DNA of 64,000 nt, taken from NCBI GenBank assembly GCA_026225945.1, contig JAMJFZ010000107.1, positions 45,250,501 through 45,314,500 on the forward strand, written 5' to 3'. A program made the position numbers and the translations under genes. The notes beneath the pieces were generated by a model, which ran no database searches, was not told the origin of the DNA, and saw nothing but the letters and a program-made list of their open reading frames with translations. Source of the stretch: Cricetomys ansorgei. Its lineage: Eukaryota > Chordata > Mammalia > Rodentia > Nesomyidae. Below, one piece after another: positions 10,361 to 20,559 of the stretch (position 1 is its first letter; each line of letters opens with the position of its first letter).

Positions 10361-10714
10361 GAGCAAAACCAATCTTAATTTTAGATAAGGAGATCTTGAG
10401 TTGCTGGTGAAGAAAAGTTTAAAAAAAAGGATATTCTGAGACAATTTAGAAAAGAGGGAACACTTTTAAAAGCTGGAAGCATTATTAGAAATATATTTGA
10501 ACAAGAACAAATATACTTTACCACAAACACTATTTGATTTTAGTCCATTCTCTGCTTCTCTAACCTGACTTAACTATACCCATGTCTTCCGTTCTTTCCC
10601 ATACTTCTTCTAAACCTGCAGTTCTAATGGATCAACTCTGCCTGAAGATGGACAACTGAGGCCAGTGTTCCATGCAATGAAAGTGAGGACTAGGAGAGCA
10701 AGGCCTTCTCATGC

Positions 10715-10738
10715 TCCTCCTCGATTGCTCTCTTCTAG
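10715..10738 (+). promoter_or_regulatory. 3' splice acceptor just before the ADAM start codon
   Basis: A pyrimidine-rich run (ctcctcctcgattgctctc) ends in TTCTAG at 10733-10738, three bases before the ATG. This is a strong acceptor. It implies that the uninterrupted coding exon is joined to one or more upstream non-coding exons, as is known for single-coding-exon testis ADAM genes. The upstream exon and promoter are not identified here. Confidence 0.6.
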
Positions 10739-10741
10739 GAC

Positions 10742-12877
10742 ATGGTAACTGTGGGGCAGGCCCTGGTCCATAAGAGGATCATATTCCTTCAGTGCTACCT
10801 GTGGATTATACTCTTCCTCACATGGTCATCAACTGAACATGCTAAGTACAGTAGCCCTCCAGAAGTAGTGATACCTGTGCGGGTTGCTGACACCACTAGA
10901 GATAATAGATCTCCAGGCTGGCTGTCCTATATCCTGCGTGTTGGAGGACAGAGACACATTATCACCATGAGGCCCAAGAAAAACATAATATCCAGAAACT
11001 TCTTCCTGTTCACCTACACTGACCAAGGTGCTCTCCTTGCAGAACACCCTTTTGTGAAGACTGACTGCTACTACCATGGCTATGTGGATGAAGACCCAGA
11101 ATCCATGGTCATAATTAACACCTGCTTTGGGAGTTTGCAAGGCATACTAGCGATAAATGGCATGGTTTATGAAATCATGCCCAATAGCTCAGGTTCTACA
11201 TTTGAACACCTGGTTTACAAAATGGACAGCGAGGAGTCAGAATCGGTTTCCAAGGGATGTGGGCTAACAGAAGAGGAAATTGCACAACAAATGAAGCTGC
11301 AAGAAAGCACTGACTCCACTCTTATGCAAAACCCTTCTGAGAATTGGTGGACCAACCGCAAATATCTTGAATATTTTGTGGTGATAGATAATAAGCTATA
11401 TGCTTATAGAAACAAGAATGCCACAGCTTGTATTCATGATATGTTGGAAATTGTCAATGTGATAAGTAATTATTATCTTCCAATGGATATTGAAGTGATT
11501 TTAACCACAGTTTATGTATGGACTGAAACAAACCATGTCAAGGTAGAAGAAGGTATACGTGCCGCCCTACTTAGTTTCTGCCAATGGAAGAGAAAAAATA
11601 TCATCAAAAGCAGTGGACTTGATGTCATACATCTTTTTACGAAACAGGGATATTATGGTGATTTAGGGCTAGCTTTTGTAGGTACCGTTTGTAGCCCTCG
11701 TAATTGTGGAGTTATCAGTTTCATAGCACATTCAGCTATAGATATGACAAACACTGTAGCACATGAGATAGGTCATATTTTGGGTATGTTTCATGATGAA
11801 GCACAATGTACTTGTGGGGACTTGACCTGCATTATGTTCCCAGTGAAATCCTCAGCCACAAAGTTCAGCAACTGCAGTTATGAACAGATGTTTGACACTA
11901 TAACCAGCCAAACCTGTTTATATAATATTCCAGATGAAGAAGTCAGTATCAACACAAACCTGACCTGGTGTGGGAATAACGTGGTTGAAGAAGGAGAACA
12001 GTGTGATTGTGGATCCACAGCAACATGCAACAGTGATCCCTGCTGTAGCAACAACTGTGTTTTCACACCTGGTTTTCAATGTGCTTTTGGGCTTTGTTGC
12101 AAAGATTGCAAGTTCCAACCAACAGGCACATTGTGTAGAGAACAGAAAAATGAGTGTGACCTTCCAGAGTGGTGCAATGGCACTTCACCAGAGTGTCCAG
12201 AGGATATGTATAAAGCAGATGGAAGCCCTTGCAAGGGTGGTGGTTACTGCTATAAAAATGCATGTCATAATCGTGAAGAACATTGTCAGAAGATTTTTGG
12301 CAAGGGAGCCAGGAGTGCAGAAGAGACTTGCTACATGGAAATGAACAGAAGGGGTGACCGTTTTGGTAACTGTGGGAACGATAGCTATACATACAAAACG
12401 TGTGATATCGCTGATGTACTCTGTGGACGAATTCAGTGTGAGAACGTGATGGAGATTCCAAGAAGGAGAAACCATGAAACAGTACATTGGACTCGCTTCA
12501 ATAATGTCCCCTGCTGGACTATGGACTATCATTTTGGGATAACCAGAGATGACAGTGGAGCAGTAAAAGATGGCACAGCTTGTGGTCCAGACCGTGTATG
12601 CATTGAAAGGAAGTGTGTCAATAATTCTGTTTTGTTCATTAACTGTTCAGAAAGCCTATGCAATATGAAAGGGGTCTGCAATAATAGGCATCACTGCCAC
12701 TGTGGTGTCACATGGAAACCACCAGACTGTCTGCAAAGTGGCCATGGGGGAAGTATAGACAGTGGACCACCTCCCATAATGCCTAAGGCAAATTGGACTA
12801 AATACTTTCTTTGGGCTTTTATTCTTTTTGTGATCTTGTTATTTATTTTAATTGTCCTAACTCTGATGATATTATAA
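10742..12877 (+). CDS. ADAM metalloprotease-disintegrin, single coding exon, testase-type
   Basis: A 711-residue type I membrane protein. In order: signal peptide (hydrophobic residues about 13-28); prodomain to about 200 with a cysteine-switch candidate C173 in KGCGL; reprolysin metalloprotease (about 205-400) with the intact zinc site HEIGHILGMFHD at 341-352 (H341, H345, H351, catalytic E342) and Met-turn M365; disintegrin domain (about 408-495) whose loop carries ECD (471-473) where RGD would lie; Cys-rich region (about 496-625); EGF-like cysteines (635-663); and a transmembrane helix (about 688-711). There are about nine N-glycosylation sequons. The ATG has G at -3 and G at +4 and follows a splice acceptor. 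The lack of introns in the CDS and the full active site fit the rodent testis cluster (ADAM24/25/26/34 group), which acts on the sperm or spermatid surface; that role is inferred. The orthologue is not assigned. Oddity: the protein ends inside the membrane helix, with essentially no cytoplasmic tail. Confidence 0.94.
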   Translation: MVTVGQALVHKRIIFLQCYLWIILFLTWSSTEHAKYSSPPEVVIPVRVADTTRDNRSPGWLSYILRVGGQRHIITMRPKKNIISRNFFLFTYTDQGALLAEHPFVKTDCYYHGYVDEDPESMVIINTCFGSLQGILAINGMVYEIMPNSSGSTFEHLVYKMDSEESESVSKGCGLTEEEIAQQMKLQESTDSTLMQNPSENWWTNRKYLEYFVVIDNKLYAYRNKNATACIHDMLEIVNVISNYYLPMDIEVILTTVYVWTETNHVKVEEGIRAALLSFCQWKRKNIIKSSGLDVIHLFTKQGYYGDLGLAFVGTVCSPRNCGVISFIAHSAIDMTNTVAHEIGHILGMFHDEAQCTCGDLTCIMFPVKSSATKFSNCSYEQMFDTITSQTCLYNIPDEEVSINTNLTWCGNNVVEEGEQCDCGSTATCNSDPCCSNNCVFTPGFQCAFGLCCKDCKFQPTGTLCREQKNECDLPEWCNGTSPECPEDMYKADGSPCKGGGYCYKNACHNREEHCQKIFGKGARSAEETCYMEMNRRGDRFGNCGNDSYTYKTCDIADVLCGRIQCENVMEIPRRRNHETVHWTRFNNVPCWTMDYHFGITRDDSGAVKDGTACGPDRVCIERKCVNNSVLFINCSESLCNMKGVCNNRHHCHCGVTWKPPDCLQSGHGGSIDSGPPPIMPKANWTKYFLWAFILFVILLFILIVLTLMIL

Positions 12878-13559
12878 TCCCTAAAACTAAAATAAGAAGC
12901 AGAGCCATAACCAGCATCTGTTGCTAATATTTCACCTGAGAAACAAAACCTCAACCTTGAACGTTTTACTGAGAAGGATGCCAAAGATAAAAAACACAAA
13001 AGAAATAGCAAAAAATAATTATTCTACATGAATGCTTTCATATGTTAGAATGTAGACTTCTAAACATAGAAATAGCACTTTAGGTGACTGAATTCCCACG
13101 CCAGAAGTTCTAGAGACCACCTTTGTTTGACCAACAAAAGCACTCACATACAAATAAATGGAAGCCCTGCTACACTCATACTTTTCTTTATTTTAAGCAA
13201 TGTGTTGTCTTATTTTTGGTTGAATTGAGGTCTGTCTTCCATGAGCAAAGGTCCTACCCATGGGCCTCTGTATGTGTTGCTCTGTACTCATCTTCTCTCA
13301 GCTCTAAAGCCCATTCACTTTTCTGATTCATCACAGAGAAAGGAGCCTCCAAATCCCATTGCCTCCTGGAAACTTCTATCTACATGAATTTGCCATTAAA
13401 AGAGGCAGAGTGAGATTGGAAACTTGAGAGAATGGTTTGAGGAACCTGTCTTGGTTGCTGCAGTCTCAGCTCTCCTCTGGGTGATACCTGTTCGCACTCT
13501 ATAGGTGATTTTCACGCAAATCTGAAAACTCCCCAACAGACCAATGATAGTTAAGCTCA
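12878..13559 (+). other. ADAM 3' flank / presumed 3' UTR
   Basis: Unique-looking sequence between the ADAM stop and the second duplication copy. It contains a poly(A) signal at 13153-13158 with a GT/T-rich stretch after it (13198-13225). No other gene was recognised. If the duplication unit is complete, a similar sequence should lie just left of position 1. Confidence 0.5.
13153..13158 (+). terminator. Candidate poly(A) signal of the ADAM gene
   Basis: AATAAA 276 bases after the stop codon, followed about 45 bases later by a GT/T-rich element (tgtgttgtcttatttttgg). It is the first canonical hexamer downstream of the coding region that I see. Confidence 0.5.
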
Positions 13560-13716
13560 CTGTCAGATGATGAAACACCATGATTAAAATTAATTGACAT
13601 CTTGCATCAAAATGAACTAAACACATATCTATGGAATATTGTATCAAACACCTAAGAACACACACATTCTCATCAGCACATGAGAGTATTGGCGTTCAGG
13701 GTAATCCAAGGCTTTC

Positions 13717-14274
13717 TCAGAAGCCCCGGTAAAAGAATAAGGGAAACTTTGGTTCTGTGTCCTTGTACAGCAGGACTCGGTCCAGAACCTTGAGCATGTC
13801 AACTTTTCCATTCCTGGGAATGTGACTTTTCCCTTGACAGGCTGTGGCTATCAGGCCCAAGGTTGCAAGGTTGCAGTGTGCTTGGTCTGTGACACACTTG
13901 AGATAGGCTGTGTCCCCTTTGCATAACATTGCTTGATAAGTTTCCTGCTGACTCTGCGCTATTCTGTCAAAGTTTTCTGCTGATTTTGTCCATGTTTCCT
14001 ACTGAAAACTATGTATGAGACACAGGGCTGCTGAATAGACTTGCTGGCTTAAAGCAGGGCTCATGTCGTCTTCCTGACCCCAGCTTTCTGACCTCTTTAT
14101 TTTCTTATCCCTGGCCATCCCCATTGAAACCTTGCAGTTCAGAACTCTTACTCCTGCAGATTCAAGTCCCTGAGCTTCTCTAAAATAGACCACATTCTGC
14201 GACACAAGTAAGATAATTAGAAATTCAAAGAGATTGAATAACCCATTGTATTGTATTTGGTGATAATGCAACAC
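13717..14274 (-). pseudogene. Second copy of the unidentified duplicated reading frame
   Basis: Same frame as 158-646, with the same TAG (13999-14001) and the same terminal stop. Upstream it stays open to 14274, adding about 23 hydrophobic residues not seen as an open frame in copy 1. No family recognised. The near-perfect match at the nucleotide level reflects the high-identity patch and does not by itself show coding constraint. Confidence 0.3.
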
Positions 14275-14686
14275 TTAAAACTGACACAAACTAAACCTTA
14301 TTTTCTCCTTATGGAAGTTAAATACAGGGCTTTCTATGGAAGGTTTTATCATTGTCCTTTAAAGTCATGTGGACATGATTTAAGGATAAGTAGAATTTCA
14401 TTAAAATCTGTCAACAAAGAATAATATGTCATCCCATTCAGCACTATAAAAAACTTCACTTGCAAGATGGATTAATGGGTTGGCAAGATTGCTGAGCTTG
14501 TATAGGCCTCTGTGAGACACATCTGATGAACTGTATTTAATCACTTCAACTCATATGGTAGAAAGAGAGATCTGATCTCTTGACCTGCCCATCCCTGGGA
14601 GAGATGCATGAATATTTCTATGCAAGTACAAACTTGAAAAGAACACACAAAGACATTACTAAATGCATTCGTGCATACGTACACAT

Positions 14687-16151
14687 TGTTAGGGTATTTT
14701 TATTTGGCTAGAATAGATGGAAAAGTTTCCTAGCCTTTGGGAGCCCAGGAACCACACAGCTCTGACAGGAATGTGCTCTGGCAGTTGGGAGCCCAGGGAT
14801 CATACAGTTCTGAGGTGGGAAGGTGTCCCCAGTGTTGCAGTTTTGAAGGGAACTATCCCTGGCTGAGCTGTTCTTCTTGCTTCTGGCCAAGCTGAGATGT
14901 TCTTCATGCTTCTCAGTGGCTGTCTCCACTTGGGAGGAAGGCAGCAGCTGAAGCTGTGCCCCCTCCCTGCTTTCAGTCTAGAAGGCTGCTCTTTAATATA
15001 TTGTCCCTGAGGCTGTAGAGCCTCCCAGGGTGGCCTGTGATTGATGGGATTTTTTGCCCTTATTTGGCAAGTTCATAGAGGGATGAGGGGCCCAGTTTAG
15101 AGCCATTTGTGTCAGTTGGGGCCACTTCTGAGCCGTTCTGCCAGGTTGGGGGATCCTGCAGCCTACTGTGAGTGGGGTCCCTGATAGTCCCGGGGGGAGT
15201 TTTCTTATGGGGGGTCTCAAGTCCCAGAGCTCCCCAACCTTGCAAAGCCAATCTCCTCCAAAGGGGAAATATGCTGGCTTCCCAGTGGTCCTTGGCATCA
15301 TTTGGGGTTCATGGTGGGCACAAGAGGTGATAGCCAGGCCCCTGGGTCCCCAGCACGGTAGCAAGGGAGGCAAGTGTTAGCCCCAAATAGCAGGCAGTTG
15401 ACAGAAGGAGGGGCTAGGCTTGCTGGAAAAAGTCAGATTTGCTCCTAGGCAGAAACACAAGATAACTGTGAGGTGTCATTTTGGACTGGGAGCAGGCAGT
15501 CAGTAGCCCAGTCCTCAACTTGGTCCACCTGCTGCCACAGCTGTCTGCAGGGCCCACTATGAAGCAGTTCTAGGCTGGCTGAGGCAGCTTGACAGTTTGA
15601 CAGCCAGAGGAGGTTTAGGCCTGGCAATGGGGCGTGGCTGAGGCAGCATTCCCTCCACATGGAGGGGTCCACAGAGGCTGTGGATGCTGAGGGGAGCTGA
15701 AGGTTGTGGGGTCTAGTCCCTGGTGTGTCAGAGGTAGAGCTCTCCACAGACTCAGGAGCCCCTTGCTGTGGACTCTGTGGGGACCAGAACCCTCCCAAAG
15801 GGGAGAATGGGCTGTGGGTTGTGCTTAGGGGGACAGGGCCCTCCAGACGTGGCATCCCAGTGCTGGGGACTATGTAGGGGTGCCCAAAGCAGCAGCCCCA
15901 CACTACTGTCAGAGCCCTAACAGAGACCCATGGGGTGGTAAAAGTAAAAGGACTGCGAGGTTCAGATGTTGCAGCACTCTCGCACTGCCAGGCGATGCTG
16001 GGGACAGGTGTGTGGTGGATACAGGAAGCACAGCACAGCCATCTCGAGCACTCAGGGAGCACAAGCTGGCTGAGCCCAGGGACAAAGCCCTGGTGGCAAG
16101 GACCAGACAGGCAGCAGATCCCCTGAGTTCACACCTGTGGTAAGCATAGGC
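14687..16151. mobile_element. GC-rich 1.47-kb inserted element, LTR-retroelement-like
   Basis: Absent from copy 1. Flanked by the direct repeat TACACAT (14680-14686 and 16152-16158). The left end begins TGTTAGGG, a TG start as in LTRs. The first 150 bases contain a tandem U3-like repeat ('gggagcccagg' at about 14740 and again at about 14790). Base composition is far GC-richer than the flanks. The right end lacks a clear CA, and no primer-binding site or second LTR was recognised, so a truncated ERVK-like copy is the best guess. The long minus-strand frames inside (up to 205 codons) have no recognisable domain. Confidence 0.6.
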
Positions 16152-16825
16152 TACACATACATACATTAAATAATGTCATGAAGATTTTCAGAATTTTGTA
16201 TTGGATAGACTAAATATTAGCAAAACAGAGAAACAGAGTCTCTTTGAAAATAAAACACAAACTTCAACTAAACTATAAAAATCATATTTGGAAGGCAACT
16301 GAGAGCTAACGGACATTTCAAACTCTGGAATGAGATGAACAGCACTCCATTCTCTCTCTGCAGCTCTAACTGAGGTTGCATGTGTGCTGAGGATGACGTT
16401 CCCTCAAGCCATGGAAGAGGACTCTACTTAGGACAGAATTCTCTATCCCTTAGGACAGAAACACCAGCTCTTTAGGTCCTCCAGGAGACTGTAGATTAGG
16501 TATGTGGAGACATAATTCCTTACCATCGTATACCATGTTACATTATCTCTTTTATTGCTTTACGGACATATATTTGTAGATATTTAATGTCAAATGTAAA
16601 GCCACATTCTTATATGCTGCACCATACCGTCAAAGCTTTGGACAATGGCCCAAGTTGAGAACGCTACAACGAGCCCCCCACCCACTGTCGGAGTGGGAGA
16701 GGCCACCGCCCCTCTTCTCAACATATGTTTTGGTGGGCCATGCCACACCCTTCTCCCATGGTCATGCAATCCGTGCCCTTTTGGGCCCTAGACTATTGTC
16801 TGGCAGATTGGCTTCCTGTCTTCCC

Positions 16826-16843
16826 GCCCCATGTTGGACACCA
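16826..16843 (-). other. Retroviral primer-binding site, tRNA-Lys type
   Basis: The minus-strand word TGGTGTCCAACATGGGGC differs from the tRNA-Lys(1,2) type site used by betaretroviruses at three positions, all transitions (two C to T, one G to A), which fits age-related decay. It lies two bases after the LTR's terminal CA. Confidence 0.75.
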
Positions 16844-17070
16844 GTTGTCGGTCTTGGTGTTCTGGGACCGGATTGTGTCCCATGCTCCCGCCAGCCATGC
16901 AGTTCCTGAGCCAGTTGGGTCATGGGAATTCACTCTGAGTGGGGCAGGGAGGAGAGAGTGTGCGGGTTTGAGACAGCCTGGAAATCCTGGCCAGAGAACT
17001 GGACAGGGCAGTAATTACCCTAGGACTTTCAATCAAGCACCATCCCCCAGATCAAGGTCGTCAAAGTCAC

Positions 17071-17076
17071 TTTATT
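17071..17076 (-). terminator. LTR poly(A) signal
   Basis: AATAAA on the minus strand within the LTR, a short way after a TATA-like AT stretch, as expected at the U3/R boundary of ERVK LTRs. Confidence 0.55.
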
Positions 17077-18209
17077 ACCCGGCTGTCCACAAATATATTG
17101 GGTGTGGGACAGTAAGTCAGGTAGCCAATCTGCCAACCAATAGTCTAGGGCCCACTAGGGCACGGATTGCACGACCAGGGGGGAAGGGCGGGGCGTGACC
17201 CACCATGACGTATGGCGAGAGGAGGGGCCATGGCCTCTCCCACTCTGACAGTGGGGGAGCGTTGCAGTGCCCTCAACTCTGGCCATTGTCAAAGCACTTA
17301 TATTGAAAAGTGGTCAAATCAGGGTAATTAGCATCTGTTATATATATATATTTGTGATGAAACATTTCCAAACCACATTCTCATATATCTAAAATATCAA
17401 ATCATTGTTATTACCTGTTGTTAGAGTATAAGGAGAATGAAAATGTATTTCCTCCTTCTAAATATAAAATTATCATGGCTATATAAACTTTCCCATATTC
17501 CCATTATTTATTCTCTCTGGCCTCTGACAAACACGCTTGTATTTCTCTATTTCTTTGAGAAAAAAAAAGAAAAGAAAAACTAATTCAGATTCCATACATG
17601 GCTGAGGTCATGGCAAATTCATTTCTCCTCATCTGATTTCACTTAACAGACATTCTCTGGGGTTCATCCATGGATGGGCGTGTGAGAATATGCATTCTTG
17701 ATCATCACTAGTCATATTTTTTGGGTATATGAAACATGTTATCTTTATATATTCATTGATTGATGACCAACAAACTTGAATCCATATCTTGATACAATAA
17801 AAAAATATAAATAAATTTGGGAAAAGATTTTCATCAACTGCATTTCCAATAGAGGGCTAATCCAAAATATATAAAGAACTCAAGAAATTAGACATCAACA
17901 AAACAAATAATCCAATTTAAAATGGGACATAGATTTAAACAAAGAATTCTCAAAAGAGGAAGCTCAAATGACTGAGAAACACCTAAATAAATATTCAATG
18001 TCCTTACTTAGTCATTAGGGAAATGCAATCCAAAACTACTCCCATCTTACAACAATCAGAATGACTAAGTTCAGTAACACAAAGGAGAGCTCATGCTGGC
18101 AAGGATGTGGAGCAAGGGGAACACTCCTTCAACTGCTGGTAGGATTACAAACTCATAGTGTACAGACACTATGAAAATCAATGTGGCAATTCCTTAAGAA
18201 ATTGGAAAT

Positions 18210-18358
18210 CAAGCTGAGTGATGGTGGCACACACCTTTAATCCCAGCACTTGAGAGACAGAGGCAGTCAGATCTCCCTAAGTTTGAGGTCAGTCTGGTTT
18301 ACAGAGTAAGTTCCAGGACAGCCAGGGTTACAACAGAGAAACCCTGGCTCAAAAAAAC

Positions 18359-18418
<60 letters not shown>

Positions 18419-18438
18419 AGAAAGAAAGAAAGAAAGAA

Positions 18439-18474
<36 letters not shown>

Positions 18475-18493
18475 GAAAGAGAGAGAGAGAGAG

Positions 18494-18544
<51 letters not shown>

Positions 18545-18694
18545 CGAAAGAAAGAAAGAAAGAAAGAGAAAGGAAAGAAGGAAGGAAGGAAGGAGAAAGG
18601 AAAGGAAAAGAAAAGAAAAGAAAAAGAAAAGAAAAAAGAAAAGAAAAGAGAAAAGAAAAGAAAAGAAAAAAGAAAAGAAAAGAAAAGAAAAGAA
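18210..18694 (+). mobile_element. B1 SINE with 336-bp GAAA tail, nested in L1
   Basis: B1 body 18210-18358. Purine tail 18359-18694: (GAAA)n, then GA, GGAA and AAAAG blocks. A 14-bp target-site duplication with one mismatch flanks it: 18196-18209 and 18695-18708 (AAGAAA[T/C]TGGAAAT). The L1 sequence resumes in register after the tail. Confidence 0.9.
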
Positions 18695-20159
18695 AAGAAA
18701 CTGGAAATTGACTTACCTCAAAACCCAGCTAGACCACTCCTGGGCATATACCCAAAGGACACTCCATCCTTCCTGGACACTTACTCAACTGTATTCATAG
18801 AAGCTTTATTCATAATAGCCAGAAACTGGAAACAACCTAGTAGCCCCTCAACTGAAGAATGGATAAAGAAATTGTGGTACATTTACACAATGGAGTATTA
18901 CTCAGCTATTTAAAAAAATGACATCATGAACTTTTCAGACAAATGAATAGAGAACTAGAAAAAGTCATCCTGAGTAAGGTAACCCAGTCACAGAAAGACA
19001 AATAGGGTACATACTCACTTATATGTAGATATTAACTGTTAAGCAAAGGAGAAAGGTACTAGTATCCAGACATAGAGAAACTATGAAATAAGGATCACCC
19101 TGGTAAAGTGGAAATAGAACACAGGGTACAGGTGGGGTGGAATAGGGTGGAAATTGGAGCTGGGGGGACCAGAAGGAGAAGAGGGACCCAGGGAGAGAAT
19201 ATATTGAGAGAAGACCAGAATTGGGAAACAATTATGGGACAATCGAGAGACATAGTATAGTGAAAACTCAATGGAATCTATGAGGGAGACCCTAGCAAGG
19301 ATCTCTAGTAACCAAAGATAGAAAGCCTGAACTACCATCTCCTGCAGCCTGGCAAGGCTTACAGTGGTGAGACTGGGATACCATCCCAGACAGAAAAGCT
19401 TTGACTTATGGCTTATCACCCTGCAAGATCCTCTTTGACAACTGAAGGACAGAACTCCAGGCCAAAGGAGGGAAACCCTGCCTGAAACAGCATGGTAGGC
19501 CAGGAACCCACTCTGCTCATAGCTTGACACCTAGCCGGATCCTCACCAGAGAAGCCTCCTCTAGGAACTGAGAGGAGCATATCAAGAAGCCCAAAGCCAA
19601 ACATCCTGCAGAGACTGGAGAACCCCACAGAAGAGGAAAAGGAGGTATAGCAGATACCAGAGGGGTCAAGGACACCAGGAGAACAAGCCCCACAGTGCCA
19701 ACTGACTAGCACACTTAGGGGCCCACAGAGACTGAAGGGACAGACACAGAACCTACAGAATCCCCTAAATATATCTTATGACTGTCTACATTGATGTTCT
19801 TGAAAAATACCTACAGGCTGGAGTCAGGGAGTCTCTGACTATTTTATCTGTCCTTAGGACTCTTTTGCTACTACCAAAGGCCTGGCCCACTCTTGATGTA
19901 GGGATTGGTGCCTAGCTTTGTTCCATCTTGCTATGCCATGTCCTATTTGAGCAGTAACCCTAGGGATACTGTTCTTTTCTGGGGAGAAGCAGTGGGAGGA
20001 GATGTCTACGGATGGTGATGGGGGGGGTAGATCTGGGGGAGAGGGCAGACATCTGGGGGAGCTAGGGGGTAGAGAGAGGGAAGGAGGTGTGTCAGAATGT
20101 ATTGTATACATTGTATAAGAGAAGTAAAATAAAAAATTAAATATATAAATCAATAATAA

Positions 20160-20191
20160 ATGTGTGTGTGTATATATATACACACACACAT
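20160..20191. repeat. 32-bp perfect palindrome (TG)n(TA)n(CA)n
   Basis: Ten bases of TG repeat, ten of TA and ten of CA, plus a flanking A/T pair, form a perfect self-complementary sequence at the 3' end of the L1 fragment. It could extrude a cruciform or adopt Z-DNA. Confidence 0.9.
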
Positions 20192-20559
20192 ATATGTATG
20201 TATGATATAAAGTAAACATACAATAAACAGCAAACATATCATCCACACTTATATTTCATTTAATTTAGATACATAATCACATTGGCACTGCTAAGTCATG
20301 TAATAGTTCTACTTTAAAGGATTAGATGATTTTTGCTTACATGCTTGTACAATAACAGTGCACAGGGCCAAACCTAAAACCATGAAAGAATAACACAGAT
20401 CTTTTAACACTTTACTAAGTCCATCACTCCTATAATTTAATGTCTTAAAGGGCTTCTACACAATTTTCAAAGTGTATATATTAAGTTATATTCCTATTGT
20501 TATCATGTGAGTGTTCTCCATTCTCTTAACCTTTATAGGTATGATTTTGAAACAATTTT

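Larger units (their letters stand above)
16637..17289 (-). mobile_element. Fold-back ERVK element: LTR + primer-binding site + inverted U3
   Basis: On the minus strand an LTR runs from 17291 to 16846 (TG...CA ends), with a TATA-like AT stretch near 17090-17100, AATAAA at 17071-17076, then a two-base spacer and a primer-binding site at 16826-16843. Within about four bases after it, the sequence turns into the reverse complement of the LTR's own U3 (16639-16822 pairs with 17113-17291, roughly four fifths identical). The direct repeat GTCAAAGC (16629-16636 and 17288-17295) brackets the whole unit; its inner six bases CAAAGC fit a class II (6-bp) target duplication. No viral protein frame is present. 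Confidence 0.8.
17805..20240 (+). mobile_element. L1 3' fragment (ORF2 end + 3' UTR), carrying a B1
   Basis: Starts in decayed ORF2 3' sequence ('aactcaagaaattagacatc'). It passes through the end words 'gggcatatacccaaagga' and 'tggtacatttacacaatgga', then a GA-rich 3' UTR (19080-20100), and ends in A-rich and TG/TA/CA sequence at about 20140-20240. Frames are broken. Copy 1 of the duplication lacks it (junction near 3575-3595), so it inserted after the duplication. A B1 interrupts it at 18210-18694. Confidence 0.8.

Noticed and set aside
12063..12532. Long minus-strand and alternate-frame ORFs (115-132 codons) overlapping the ADAM gene
   Set aside because: They are shadows of the real + frame. 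They show no domain, while the + frame has a complete conserved architecture.
15445..16062. 205-codon ORF on -
   Set aside because: No recognisable domain, Ser/Pro-rich. It falls in the GC-rich inserted element, where stops are rare and overlapping frames are also open. Mentioned only as part of that element.
16655..17198. 84- and 157-codon ORFs on +
   Set aside because: They lie antisense to the ERVK LTR and across the fold-back; a GC-rich LTR gives few stops.
19081..19712. ORFs of 98-149 codons on -
   Set aside because: Antisense to the GA-rich L1 3' UTR; no domain.
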